A stretch of 64,000 bases of DNA, taken from NCBI GenBank assembly GCA_002104935.1, contig MCGT01000033.1, forward strand, positions 124,001 through 188,000, given 5' to 3'. Under the pieces are notes generated by a model. That model saw only the letters and a program-made list of their open reading frames with translations. It was not told where the DNA came from and did not search any database. This DNA comes from Hesseltinella vesiculosa. Taxonomy: Eukaryota > Mucoromycota > Mucoromycetes > Mucorales > Cunninghamellaceae. Within the stretch, counting starts at the first letter, position 1. Each line of letters opens with the position of its first letter. Positions 1-9,539 of the stretch are shown here, piece by piece. Made by a program: the position numbers and the translations under genes.

Positions 1-579
1 CTTGACGAGTCTGCTTTTGATATCAATATGAAGCGATCAAGAGCATGGTCTACGAAAGGCACTCGTGCTATTGTTACTCGGCCCACTACAAGAGCAAACA
101 CAACGTCCATTTTGGGCGCTATTTCTGCCGCAGGTTTAATTACGGTTGGCGTTAGAAAACCAAGGCCTGCCAAGAAGCGAAAGGTTGACGGGTACATAAG
201 CTCAGGAACTGTGACAGGTCACTACATTAGTTTCTTGAAAACGACTCTCGATGAAATGGACAAGCATGCTCACTTGAAAGGTCATTATATAGTTATGGAT
301 AATGCACCGATTCACACGCATGAAAACATCAAGAAATATATTGAATACCGAGGATATAAATGTGTGTATCTTCCTACTTACTCTCCTGAACTTAACCCAA
401 TAGAACAATTCTGGGCAGTGGCAAAGAGCAAAGTGAAGCGTCATAGGTTTTTGCAAGAAGACACTTTATCGAAAAGAATTACAGAAGCCTGCAAAAGCGT
501 GGAGAAATGTCATTTTAAAGGTTTCGTTTCGCATTCTTACAAGTGTTGGGATAAGTGTCGAAACAGGGAACCCATGTAA
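1..579 (+). CDS. Tc1/mariner-like transposase, 3' part (5' end outside window)
   Basis: The window opens in frame inside a DDE transposase and reads 192 codons to a TAA. The first residues (LDESAFDIN) hold the first catalytic Asp. The second Asp lies in YIVMDNAPIH, and the Glu lies in SPELNPIEQFW with 34 residues between, so this is a DD34E enzyme of the Tc1/IS630 superfamily. The family cuts and pastes DNA flanked by terminal inverted repeats. The translation matches the C-terminal 192 residues of the complete copy on the other strand at 4445-5728, so this is the left arm of a large inverted repeat. No stop or frameshift is seen in the visible part. Whether the missing 5' part is intact cannot be seen. 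Confidence 0.9.
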   Translation, partial: LDESAFDINMKRSRAWSTKGTRAIVTRPTTRANTTSILGAISAAGLITVGVRKPRPAKKRKVDGYISSGTVTGHYISFLKTTLDEMDKHAHLKGHYIVMDNAPIHTHENIKKYIEYRGYKCVYLPTYSPELNPIEQFWAVAKSKVKRHRFLQEDTLSKRITEACKSVEKCHFKGFVSHSYKCWDKCRNREPM

Positions 580-682
580 TGGTCACTAGCATACTCAATA
601 GTGCATGAGGTAGGCAGCAATCAGATAAGCAACATTCACATTTTCGATTTTATTTATTTTTTATAAACAGTAAAAAAAAAAG

Positions 683-782
683 GGTGAAGGTGGGGTGGGT
701 GGGTGAAGGTGGGTGAAGGTGGGTGAAGGTGGGTGAAGGTGGGTGAAGGTGGGTGAAGGTGGGTGAAGGTGGGTGAAGGTGG
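683..782. repeat. GGGTGAAGGT minisatellite, 8 perfect units
   Basis: Eight perfect head-to-tail copies of the 10-mer GGGTGAAGGT occupy 701-780, preceded by two degenerate units. It lies between the transposase stop and the zinc-finger exon. The right arm has only four perfect units at 4284-4323. There are no spacers, so it is not CRISPR-like. Confidence 0.95.
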
Positions 783-871
783 TTTGGCAATTTTGATTGG
801 CTGTTTGTTCGTGTGTTTGGTTATCTTTTTTTTTTTTTGAAACTGCTTTGTTTTTTTTTCGTTGGGCAGTC

Positions 872-2178
872 ATGGCAACATCTTGTTTGATAAAGTTGGT
901 ATGCCCATTTTGTGATGTACAAGATTCTTTTGCACAGATACAAAAAGTACATGACCATTGTCGACGCAAACATGATATTTTGTTGCCACCACGAAGCAAA
1001 TCTGACCAACCGCCCAAAGATTCTAAGAAATACACCAAGGATTTGCACGATGCACACCCGTCTATCCCAGTGAAGTTAGGATGCCCATGCTGTTATGATT
1101 TATTGACTGATAGATCAACACTGGCGACGCATGTTATTGAAGAACACAATGCTCTGTAAGCTTTTTTTTTTAAAACCAGCTGTTTCTTTTTTTTTCCTTT
1201 ATTTTCAGCTTCAAACGTCAACTGGAATTGAAGTGTCGAATGACACGCCGACAGAAAAGGAACGAGTCCCATAGCGCACATGGATACCGCAATCCAGAAA
1301 AAGTGGTAAAGCCTATCAATCTCCATGAAGAAAAGCACATGTCAATCACTGAAGCTGTAGGCAAGGACAGTCTCTCAAAGCCTTCAGCGCATTGGCGTCC
1401 GCCCTTTTTTTACAGTAATGCGTCGATTCTGGATGAACGGCACACTCTTTTTATGTTTGAAGAAGCTAAGTTGGAGCCCATTTTGACGGTGCAAAGCATT
1501 AAAGACTCGTTTTTGGCACAGTTAGAAGAACTGAGAATTAGCAAAACAGGCGTGCTCAATCACATGAAAAATCGACGCTGTTTGACGTACAAGCGTGTCC
1601 ACACGCAACACTGACAGAGACAAGGAGGAGACAGTCGTGAAACACTTCGCTGAGGTCATTTCTTGGCTCCAAATGGATGTCAATTTCTTAATTGGGTGCG
1701 TTTTTATTGATGTTCAATCGCAATGTGCACCATGCAATGGATGGTCCAAGGACAGCTCGATCAAAAACTTGGCGACAATGATGTCATTATTATATGTAAG
1801 AATCCTATTAAACGGGATGATTTATCTGATCCAATTCCCGTTGCGCGATATCTATCGTATAAAAGGGGTCGAACTTGACGATCATCGGTGCCATTAACAA
1901 TGACGGAGTCACCATTCTCTCTCGCTGCGAAACAGTAACCGTCGACATCCAACGGATATCCACCGCCAAGCAAGGGCACGTCTGGCTTGCATTTTTTTTG
2001 GATTTCATTGAGCAGGTTCTCCACCGGACACAATGTCAAGAATCAGCCTGGCGCACTGACGCAAAAAAAAAAAAAAAAACTCATTTTTCAGAATGATGGC
2101 TTCCACGAAAGTGAACATGACAATATGGTCGATGAGATAGACGAGCTGACCTTGAGAGTTATTCGCTCAGCACATTGA
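872..2178 (+). pseudogene. Zinc-finger exon spliced to a decayed Tc1-like transposase
   Basis: Exon 1 (ATG 872 to 1155) encodes a zinc-finger domain, identical to the one at 4192-3909: CPFC...H...H followed by a classical C-x2-C-x12-H-x4-H finger. The GTAAGC donor and the acceptor before 1210 join it in frame to a segment with a helix-turn-helix-like stretch (ISKTGVLNHMKNRRCLTYKR), as in related transposases. A one-base frameshift near 1605 ends that frame, and homology resumes in the next frame (DVNFLIGCVFIDVQSQ, equivalent to the first catalytic Asp region). Homology shifts frame again near 1875 (TIIGAINNDGV). The second Asp motif and the NPIE motif cannot be found, so the transposase half is dead. 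Whether the zinc-finger exon is still expressed is unknown. Confidence 0.65.
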
Positions 2179-2233
2179 ACATGAATTGATGGGAAGCGCC
2201 GTCGCATTTCTGCCTCAATGATCTCAAATGGTT

Positions 2234-4192
2234 TTATTTCACACTTCGCTTTTCTTTTTTCACCTTTCGATCATTCAAAGGGGTCTTTATCCAATGCGAT
2301 TGTGGCGGAGACGAGGTACTTGATGAGTTGCAGGCTTGCGATGACGACTTTCTTTTTCTGATCAGACGGTCGATGTCCAAGACGGTGGCGTCAAGCAATG
2401 ACTTGACCTTCATAAGTTTTTGCATCACAGATCGAATTTTCGGCAAGTCATCCAATACTTTTGGCAAATCAAAGGTGTCCAATTCGATCATACGATACAT
2501 GCTGTGATAATGGGTGTCCATCATGTACGTCTGACAGTGGTATCCATCAACCCAAAGGCCAAAGACACGTGGCGCCGTTACATGTAAGAGAGCGAGTCTG
2601 TTCACCATGTTCATCATTTCTTTGGTAAGTTTGACGAAATCAGCCATAGCAAGGGAGGATTGAGGCGGCTTGATCTCAACAACGAATAGATCCAAACGAT
2701 GCCCAAACAATGACGAATACAAGGTAAAGTCAGGCTGTAGTTTTTGGCATGCCAGAAGCTGTTGACTTGCTGGTACTGGCGATGATGATGATGCGGAGGA
2801 GGGCGCTGGCGAGGATGCAGAGGAGGATGACAATGGCATTGCACGAGATGGTAGAGATCCCACGGAAGTTTTAACGGTTGTGCAACCAAGTTGCGTGTTT
2901 GCCCAATACGATCCGAATTTGTCGCCATAAAACACATTGTCAATGAGTGGTGCAACGAATCGATGCACAAATGTATCTTCGGCGCCTCTTTTGGGTACTT
3001 TTTTGTGTGCAAGCATCATTCGAGTGAGGCTGATCAGGACGTGGGCTGTATCAACGAGGTTATCCTTCTTTGATTCGCTTGATTTCATTAACAGTGAGCC
3101 AAATTCTTTTTCCATGACAAACCGATCGCCAGTTTCGATTGCCTGAGAGAAAAAAAAAGCAGAGTGTATTAGGATGCCGCAGCATATCACATAGTTTTGA
3201 GATGCGCACCTGCTGAATGTCCGTAGCCCACAACACAACGTCGACTGGAAGGATCACAGGATCGATACGCAAACCATCATACACTTCATTTACAGCATCC
3301 GCTTCGGGGAGATACGCGACGCAAGACTTGTCTTTGTCCAACGGAAAGTAGTAAACATGGTGAATCGACCTATAAAAAGGTCATTCAGTACCATACATGC
3401 AAGGACGAGCTCTCAACGTAAAAAAAGGCGTGATAGGACGCGACGTTTTGCTTACAAAATCCTGGCCAAAGACAGTTCCTTGTGCTTCTTTGTTTCGTTG
3501 TAAACTATGGATTTTTTTCGAAATTCTTGCAAGAAGCTGCCAACGTCCAGAGATCCAAAATGCCACTATACATAGCATGTACAGCACATAACATAAATCG
3601 TAAGTAGTAGATTTTTCGTAATTCATTTTCTGATATACTTTCATATCGTCATCGCCAGTATCCTCGCTGACGTCAATCAAAGTTCTTGTGGTGCGCCAGG
3701 GCATATCTTCGACTGATGACAGGCTCCCAGGTGAATTGGCATCGTCGATTTGACTATGTTTCAAGTAAATGAGCGGTTGTGCCTTTGTTAAAAAACAGCG
3801 TCATTTGGCGTTACCTAAGGCGTGCATTTGAAGACTCATGAAGCGCGCCGGAAGACCTGAAAAAAAATTGGATAAAAGAAACAACTGGTTTTAAAAAAAA
3901 AAGCTTACAGAGCATTGTGTTCTTCAATAACATGCGTCGCCAGTGTTGATCTATCAGTCAATAAATCATAACAGCATGGGCATCCTAACTTCACTGGGAT
4001 AGACGGGTGTGCATCGTGCAAATCCTTGGTGTATTTCTTAGAATCTTTGGGCGGTTGGTCAGATTTGCTTCGTGGTGGCAACAAAATATCATGTTTGCGT
4101 CGACAATGGTCATGTACTTTTTGTATCTGTGCAAAAGAATCTTGTACATCACAAAATGGGCATACCAACTTTATCAAACAAGATGTTGCCAT
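2234..4192 (-). CDS. Zinc-finger protein with PD-(D/E)XK nuclease-like domain, element-associated
   Basis: Six exons rebuild an uninterrupted 539-residue protein: 4192-3909, 3856-3815, 3753-3639, 3565-3456, 3369-3210 and 3142-2234, all joined in phase at GT-AG introns. Residues 1-95 carry two zinc fingers; the second is a clean C-x2-C-x12-H-x4-H. The C-terminal half has QPDFTLY (Asp about 375), 17 residues, then VEIKPP (Glu about 393, Lys about 395). That matches the D-(x10-30)-E-x-K signature of PD-(D/E)XK nucleases. A basic, Ser-rich tail (IRKRKSSSQ, KVKKEKRSVK) follows. I recognise this type only as a Mucoromycota hypothetical protein; nuclease activity is inferred from motif spacing alone. 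It lies directly downstream of and in the same direction as the transposase, with 253 bp between its ATG and the transposase stop. All six exons are open, unlike the left-hand copy. Confidence 0.7.
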
Positions 4193-5023
4193 GACTGCCC
4201 AACGAAAAAAAAACAAAGCAGTTTCAAAAAAAAAAAAAGATAACCAAACACACGAACAAACAGCCAATCAAAATTGCCAAACCACCTTCACCCACCTTCA
4301 CCCACCTTCACCCACCTTCACCCACCCACCCCACCTTCACCCTTTTTTTTTTACTGTTTATAAAAAATAAATAAAATCGAAAATGTGAATGTTGCTTATC
4401 TGATTGCTGCCTACCTCATGCACTATTGAGTATGCTAGTGACCATTACATGGGTTCCCTGTTTCGACACTTATCCCAACACTTGTAAGAATGCGAAACGA
4501 AACCTTTAAAATGACATTTCTCCACGCTTTTGCAGGCTTCTGTAATTCTTTTCGATAAAGTGTCTTCTTGCAAAAACCTATGACGCTTCACTTTGCTCTT
4601 TGCCACTGCCCAGAATTGTTCTATTGGGTTAAGTTCAGGAGAGTAAGTAGGAAGATACACACATTTATATCCTCGGTATTCAATATATTTCTTGATGTTT
4701 TCATGCGTGTGAATCGGTGCATTATCCATAACTATATAATGACCTTTCAAGTGAGCATGCTTGTCCATTTCATCGAGAGTCGTTTTCAAGAAACTAATGT
4801 AGTGACCTGTCACAGTTCCTGAGCTTATGTACCCGTCAACCTTTCGCTTCTTGGCAGGCCTTGGTTTTCTAACGCCAACCGTAATTAAACCTGCGGCAGA
4901 AATAGCGCCCAAAATGGACGTTGTGTTTGCTCTTGTAGTGGGCCGAGTAACAATAGCACGAGTGCCTTTCGTAGACCATGCTCTTGATCGCTTCATATTG
5001 ATATCAAAAGCAGACTCGTCAAG
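3870..5023. repeat. Right arm of the large inverted repeat (visible overlap)
   Basis: Reverse complement of 1-1195, as far as the left copy is inside the window. The inner limit is in intron 1 of the zinc-finger gene, where the two copies part after a shared TTTAAAACCAG stretch. About 2.7 kb of unshared sequence separates the arms. Confidence 0.9.
4284..4342. repeat. GGGTGAAGGT minisatellite, right-arm copy, 4 perfect units
   Basis: On the plus strand it reads as ACCTTCACCC repeats: four perfect units at 4284-4323, then two degenerate ones. It is half the length of the left-arm array although the flanking coding sequence is identical, so the array length changed after the arms were duplicated. 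Confidence 0.95.
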
Positions 5024-5728
5024 AAATACGCAGTTCGTCAGGAAGTTCATGTCCGTATTTTCCCATTTACGAACCCAATCGTACCGCTCCTCGATTTTTG
5101 CTGGACTATTCCTTTCAATAGAATGGAAATCTGCCTTTTTCAACGAAAGGTTACATTCTCTTCTCATAAAGTTGTATACAGTGCTGCGTGAAACTTTAAG
5201 ATTATTGAATTGACTTAATAAATACTCAGTCACTTCAACAACAGTAGCAGAAGGATTATCATCAACGAAGTCGACGACGATCATCTTATGCTCTTCAGTC
5301 AAGATGCACTTACGACCTCCTTTTTCACAACTCTCAAAAATGCTGTCAGGGCACGTATTATATTGCTTAACCCATTTCTGAGCAGTTCGAACATGAATAC
5401 CAAGTTGCCTCGCTGCAGCAGCAGCACTCATACACTTTTCAATCTTCAGGTCGAAAAACCTAACCTTATCCTGGACGGTGTAGCGTACATAGTCTCGTTT
5501 GGTATTTGCTTCCTGCATACGGACATCTTCATCTTTTGGCTTTCCTATCAACAATGGAGAAATCGGAGAAGACTCATTGGCGAGTGCATTGTTCATGTAT
5601 TCCGTATGAGTTGCAATTGTCTCAACAATGAATTCGTTCTCATCAACGATGTAGTCCATAGGTTCAGGACCACCATTCTCATCGACGACATTTCCATGTC
5701 CATCTTCAAATAAAAATATTGTACTCAT
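4445..5728 (-). CDS. Tc1/mariner-like DD34E transposase, complete
   Basis: A single-exon 427-residue transposase. The first ATG that gives a sensible N terminus is at 5728 (MSTIFLFED); the frame upstream is open but is poly-T-derived and lacks family character. An acidic N terminus is followed at about residues 80-230 by paired helix-turn-helix DNA-binding segments (AAARQLGIHVRTAQKWV, LKVSRSTVYNFMRR). The DDE domain has Asp237 (VFLDESAF), Asp335 (YIVMDNAPIH) and Glu370 (NPIEQFW), a DD34E spacing. All three acidic residues are present and the frame is intact, so it could be active. The terminal inverted repeats of the element were not identified. The C-terminal 192 residues are duplicated in inverted orientation at 1-579. 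Confidence 0.92.
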   Translation of the reverse strand: MSTIFLFEDGHGNVVDENGGPEPMDYIVDENEFIVETIATHTEYMNNALANESSPISPLLIGKPKDEDVRMQEANTKRDYVRYTVQDKVRFFDLKIEKCMSAAAAARQLGIHVRTAQKWVKQYNTCPDSIFESCEKGGRKCILTEEHKMIVVDFVDDNPSATVVEVTEYLLSQFNNLKVSRSTVYNFMRRECNLSLKKADFHSIERNSPAKIEERYDWVRKWENTDMNFLTNCVFLDESAFDINMKRSRAWSTKGTRAIVTRPTTRANTTSILGAISAAGLITVGVRKPRPAKKRKVDGYISSGTVTGHYISFLKTTLDEMDKHAHLKGHYIVMDNAPIHTHENIKKYIEYRGYKCVYLPTYSPELNPIEQFWAVAKSKVKRHRFLQEDTLSKRITEACKSVEKCHFKGFVSHSYKCWDKCRNREPM

Positions 5729-6939
5729 GTTTAACTTGTAAGAACTGGATGAGAAAAAAAAAAAATAAAAGGAACCTGCCTTTCTTTTATGTTTTTTCGC
5801 GTGCCAAGAAATCTCTAATAGGGCGAAATGGTTTCTAAAAATACGACTTCCACTTGTGAAAGCGCGAATTCCATTTTGATTGGCTAACGATTTCAATTTT
5901 AATTGGCCAGAGAATTCAATTCTGATTGGCACCGACTTTGGTTGCTGGAAGCACTGTAATTCACAGCGCTTACAGTATTCCCGAAGTCAATTGTATAAAT
6001 GGAATTTGTGATGTTTACGTGGAAGCCAGCTGCCCTGCGAAATACCTCCTGGCGGAGTGCGTTTTGCATCCTACTCTGAGATTTTCAACTAACGTTGATC
6101 CTTATTAAGCACAAGGTTCGCACCATATTTGGGGTAAATGACGATTTTTGCCTGGGGATTGGGAGGTCAGTCAATGAAATTGCATAAACGTTGGCTGTGA
6201 CCATGACCAACTTTGTGTACGTTTTTGAGCATCACACCATCGTTCACTATTTATTGCACCGATGATGTGAAACATGACGTTCTGCGCGCGTCGTTGCTCT
6301 TCCTTGGCTAAAATGTGCTGTGCAAAAAAAAAAAAAAATGAGCAGCGCCCTACGGTATAATTCAATTTCCGCTGCTGCTCATTCGATTCTCGGCTTGGTG
6401 CCGCTGGTAGAACCTCGTTCCGCACTTGTGACAAGCAATGCATGCTGGTGCAGCCATCATCTTATCCTAGTACTATGAAAATGTGAGGCGAATCGGTCAC
6501 CGGGGTGGAGCTGGGGTCACTGGGAAATTGAGGGTTCTTTTTTTGGCTGAGGATTTGGAGATGCGAAATTCCGGGAGGGGGGGTTGAGGCATAAATAAAA
6601 TACTTATCGGGTAAACTACCGTAATCAGACGAGCCGCTTAATCACTTTTCAAGTGCGCACCATTTCTACTGCACGCAAAGCAATTGGCACTTAGCTAAAC
6701 TACGTGCAGTCTTGGGTGGGTTGGGTCACCTTCATCAAGCGCGACATCGACGTTTCTCATTAAATAGGATTTTAAGCCATGCCATCACTTTGAAGAAAAG
6801 TTGATTGCCAGGAATGGAAGGCGACTTGCGGAGGTTGAATCATGCCACCCAATTTCTTTCTTCATTTTGAGAAAAAAAAAAGGAAACACTGCACAGAACT
6901 TTTGGGTTATTGAATCGATATGATATTTTGAACAAAGGC

Positions 6940-7085
6940 GTAAATGCATGAATGACAATGATGCTGAAAAAATCAGGTCAATCGGTGAAGGTTGCTCAGC
7001 CAACTCTTTATCAGTTCCATTTTGACACGTCCGACTCTCCAGCTAAAAAAAATGAAAAATCGGCCATTTTTGCCAGGGGAACCTC
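6940..7085 (+). repeat. Dispersed intergenic repeat, copy 1
   Basis: Core order: GCTGAAAAAATCAGGTCAAT, then GAAGGTTGCTCAGCCAACT, then about 35 nt, then CCAGCTAAAAAAAATG. The same order recurs at about 7370, 29090, 29450 and 34810 on this strand, and inverted at about 12340 and 46985. Confidence 0.6.
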
Positions 7086-7369
7086 TGATGATCAGATCAA
7101 AATCACAGTGCAAAATTGATCTAAATCAGTTCACCTCAAATTTTGCATACGAGTACAAAGTGATAGGAAATGACTATGATTAAAATTACAACTAGCTCAG
7201 ACAGCTGAGGAAAGAGCTAGAAGGTTGATTGCCCAAATCTCTACGTGCACTGGCAGGAATCGAACGGTACATTGCGGAGACTGAATGTAGCAAATCAAAT
7301 GACAATGTTCATTCAAAAAAAACATTGCACAGCACAGCTGAGGAATTGAATTGCCGTGAAATTTTGAGC

Positions 7370-7492
7370 ATGTGCGCAAAAGTATGAATGATAACGGTAC
7401 TGAAAAAACCAGGGCGATTGGTAGAGGTCGCTCAGCCAACTTTTAATGTGTTTTATTTTGACACCTTCGGTTCCCTGCTAAAAAAAAAAATG
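7370..7492 (+). repeat. Dispersed intergenic repeat, copy 2
   Basis: Contains CTGAAAAAACCAGGGCGAT, GTCGCTCAGCCAACTTTTA, then TTCGGTTCCCTGCTAAAAAA. Same core order and spacing as copy 1. Confidence 0.6.
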
Positions 7493-7659
7493 AACCGGGG
7501 GAACCCCCACGGCGATATGATCAAAATCTTAGCGTAAACTGTTCCAAGTCAATTCATTTTGAATACGATTACAAAATGATGAGAATATGGCTAAACTGCT
7601 ACTCTATCAGTCAGTGGTAGAAGGTTGGCAAACATACGCTAGAGATTTTTCGCGTTTGG

Positions 7660-7765
7660 ACCGTAGTGCAATCCGCCTCTGAAGTGTAGGATCATCCTTG
7701 CTGTGCAGGATCCATGCTAATCTTCTCTGTATCGTTCCAACTATGTGACAGAGGTCTCGAAAGAC
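7660..7765 (-). ncRNA. U6 snRNA-like sequence (diverged gene or pseudogene)
   Basis: The minus strand carries TTGGAACGATACAGAGAAG followed by ATTAGCATGG, the nearly invariant central core of U6: the ACAGAGA box that pairs with the 5' splice site and the AGC triad of the catalytic centre. Upstream is a short stem capped by a UUCG loop (GUCUUUCGAGAC), where U6 has its 5' stem-loop. Downstream, CCTGCACAGCAAGGATGAT resembles the internal stem-loop but differs from the usual CCCCUGCGCAAGG. I see no terminal T run and no clear upstream TATA box. It is therefore either a strongly diverged U6 or, more likely, a pseudogene copy. U6 is the catalytic RNA of the spliceosome. Confidence 0.6.
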
Positions 7766-9453
7766 TTGTCCATTCACATTTGCTCGCAAATGCTGATAAG
7801 CTCTCTTGCTCTCCACAACTGTGGGTTGGTGGGAGATGGATTTTTAGGTTGTCTCGGGGTGGGAAAAATTACAATGCCCGCAGGTTGATAGCCACGTGCC
7901 CTGTCGACTTCATGTAGTTCATGAGCCAAGGGCAGTTTGTAACAGGCAGCTTTGACTCTCAGGTTCCAAAAGAACCGGCCAAAAAAAAAAAAATAACCCA
8001 GCTCAGCTGCCCAACAAACTTGCTCAGGAACGAAAAAGATTTTGGACCAATGGAATGGTATTTGGCTTGGCATGTCATTGATCGTCTCGAGAATGGAGCA
8101 AGCAGTGCAGAGAGGTGTCCATTTTTGTCTTCAAGAGTCTGTTTTCTTACACAAAATTGGAAACACAAAGTGAATCTCGTTTGACTGCATGCATAACTGT
8201 GTGACAGTGTCTCAAAAAAAAATAAGAAAAAGTAAAAGTAAAAAACTGGGGTAAGTCGCAGGGAAATGATCATGACAAACACTTTTTTTGGTCAAAAATA
8301 GTTAACGTATTTTTACTGTCAAATGCGGATTGTTTGATCGAGATCAAAGATGGTTGGAAAGCCGCCCTCGTTTTCTGCCATAGCTGGTTGATCCAAAAGT
8401 GGGCATGTCTTGTCAAAATTTTGAAATTGGTCACAACTCCATTTTATGATTTTGTGCTACTGTGTAAGGCTCGTGATGATTACAATAAAAGTTGTAACTG
8501 TGCTTGCTTGCCGCCAATGAGAGTAGATCCATGTTTTATTTTTCTGCATTGCGACAATGGCTATGAGTCTTGATCATCTAATAATCTCAGTGGGCTTTTT
8601 GTTTTATTTCATTGACAGCGTTTGATCAGATCATTTCATATCTCCATGGCCTCGGTCTCCATGGTCTCGGATCAGTACCAATTTCACTTTTTTTTTATTC
8701 AGTTCCGAGTCAACCTTGATCCAAACAGCGATGGTGATCGACTGGGTAATCACTAAAAAAAAGAGCTGGCGAGTGCACTAATAGCCAATGCTCATTGGCT
8801 GGATTACGGCCAAACGTTGTCAATCCAATTTTGTACGAGCTTCACTTCGGAGATTTATTGCTGTTGAAAACCTTAAACCCAAACTTGGCCCAAAAGCCAA
8901 CATAAAGTATTACAACGTGCAAATGGACATCGAAAAGTTACAAGTGCTTTTACCCTTTTGCAAACCTGAACAACGGAATCAGGGCCAAGAGCTGCCAATG
9001 GTTCACCCAGGTGGGTGTATAGGCTCGCTTACTACTTACGTCATTTTTTATTCTCAGCCTCTCAACGCTCCGTAAGGCGTAGGCGTTTCACTCTACCTAT
9101 TGCAATGGACGCAAGATTTCCATAAACTGCTTATAGCAAATGACAAGATTGCAGTCTTTTTTTCTGAATCAATGGTTTTGTTTAGTGAAGAGGGTGTGAC
9201 TTGATGGCGCCCTGGGATCCCTTTTTTTTCTGCCTCTCGCAGTTTGATTTGCGGAGTTGGTTGCACAAAATAGGTAATTTGGTGTCATCTGGGGCATGGG
9301 CGACCTGCTTGATGATTTCCGGCACGTGTCGGCATTCAGAGGCTCCCAGGCGCCGAGTCAGGCCGTTGATGGGTACAAGCTTGTACACTGGACATCATGT
9401 CCATTGTTTAGGCTTTTTTTTTTTTTTACTCAAAATGGTGGAATGTAGATTTG

Positions 9454-9460
9454 TATAAAT
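9454..9460 (+). promoter_or_regulatory. TATA box of the MFS permease gene
   Basis: TATAAAT lies 80 nt upstream of the donor of the first intron, at a sensible distance for a 5' exon of about 50 nt ending at 9540. Confidence 0.45.
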
Positions 9461-9539
9461 ATCCATGAGCTTGGGATTGCTCCTTTTTTTTTTTGATCCG
9501 CTTCGTTTCCCTTCTTGCCTATTTTCCTCCCTTAAAACA

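Larger units (their letters stand above)
1..1195. repeat. Left arm of a large inverted repeat
   Basis: This segment is the reverse complement of about 3870-5023. Base 1 pairs with about 5023, so the arm continues beyond the window. It contains the transposase 3' part, a 3' flank, the minisatellite, the zinc-finger exon 1 and the start of its intron. Encoded peptides are identical between arms. The visible differences are minisatellite copy number, homopolymer lengths and one base (CCAGCTG versus CCAGTTG) close to the inner edge. Identity ends inside the intron at about 1190-1200. Confidence 0.9.
6798..7640. repeat. Tandem pair of diverged repeats of about 430 bp
   Basis: The segments starting at 6798 and 7223 (both begin GTTGATTGCC) line up over their length. 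Shared blocks include AACACTGCACAG/AACATTGCACAG, an ATGAATGA block, a GCTCAGCCAACT block at about 6993 and 7430, a CAGCTAAAAAAAA/CTGCTAAAAAAAA block, and a final TACGAnTACAAA block. Divergence is high, so the duplication is old. The minus-strand frames 7003-6785 and 7439-7197 look alike only because of this nucleotide similarity. Confidence 0.7.
5933..9453. other. Intergenic, repeat-rich, no supported protein gene
   Basis: Open frames here are short, overlap on both strands and lack recognisable domains. The stretch holds a tandem pair of about 430 bp repeats (6798-7640), a U6-snRNA-like sequence (7660-7765) and scattered A/T homopolymers. A 95-codon frame at 8788-9075 has no family resemblance I can name, so I do not call it a gene. 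Confidence 0.6.

Noticed and set aside
683..782. Regular repeats resembling a CRISPR array or telomere
   Set aside because: The units are contiguous with no spacers, the host is eukaryotic, and GGGTGAAGGT is not a telomere repeat; it is a minisatellite.
3381..3764. 127-codon minus-strand frame read straight through (ending ...ARPCMYGTE)
   Set aside because: It contains two introns; splicing at 3639/3565 and 3456/3369 restores the phase and a continuous protein, whereas the straight reading ends in a stop.
7240..7265. tRNA T-arm-like GCAGGAATCGAACGG
   Set aside because: No matching acceptor stem, anticodon arm or D arm could be found around it.
8788..9075. 95-codon plus-strand frame
   Set aside because: No recognisable family, no intron signals, and it lies in repeat-rich DNA; could be chance.
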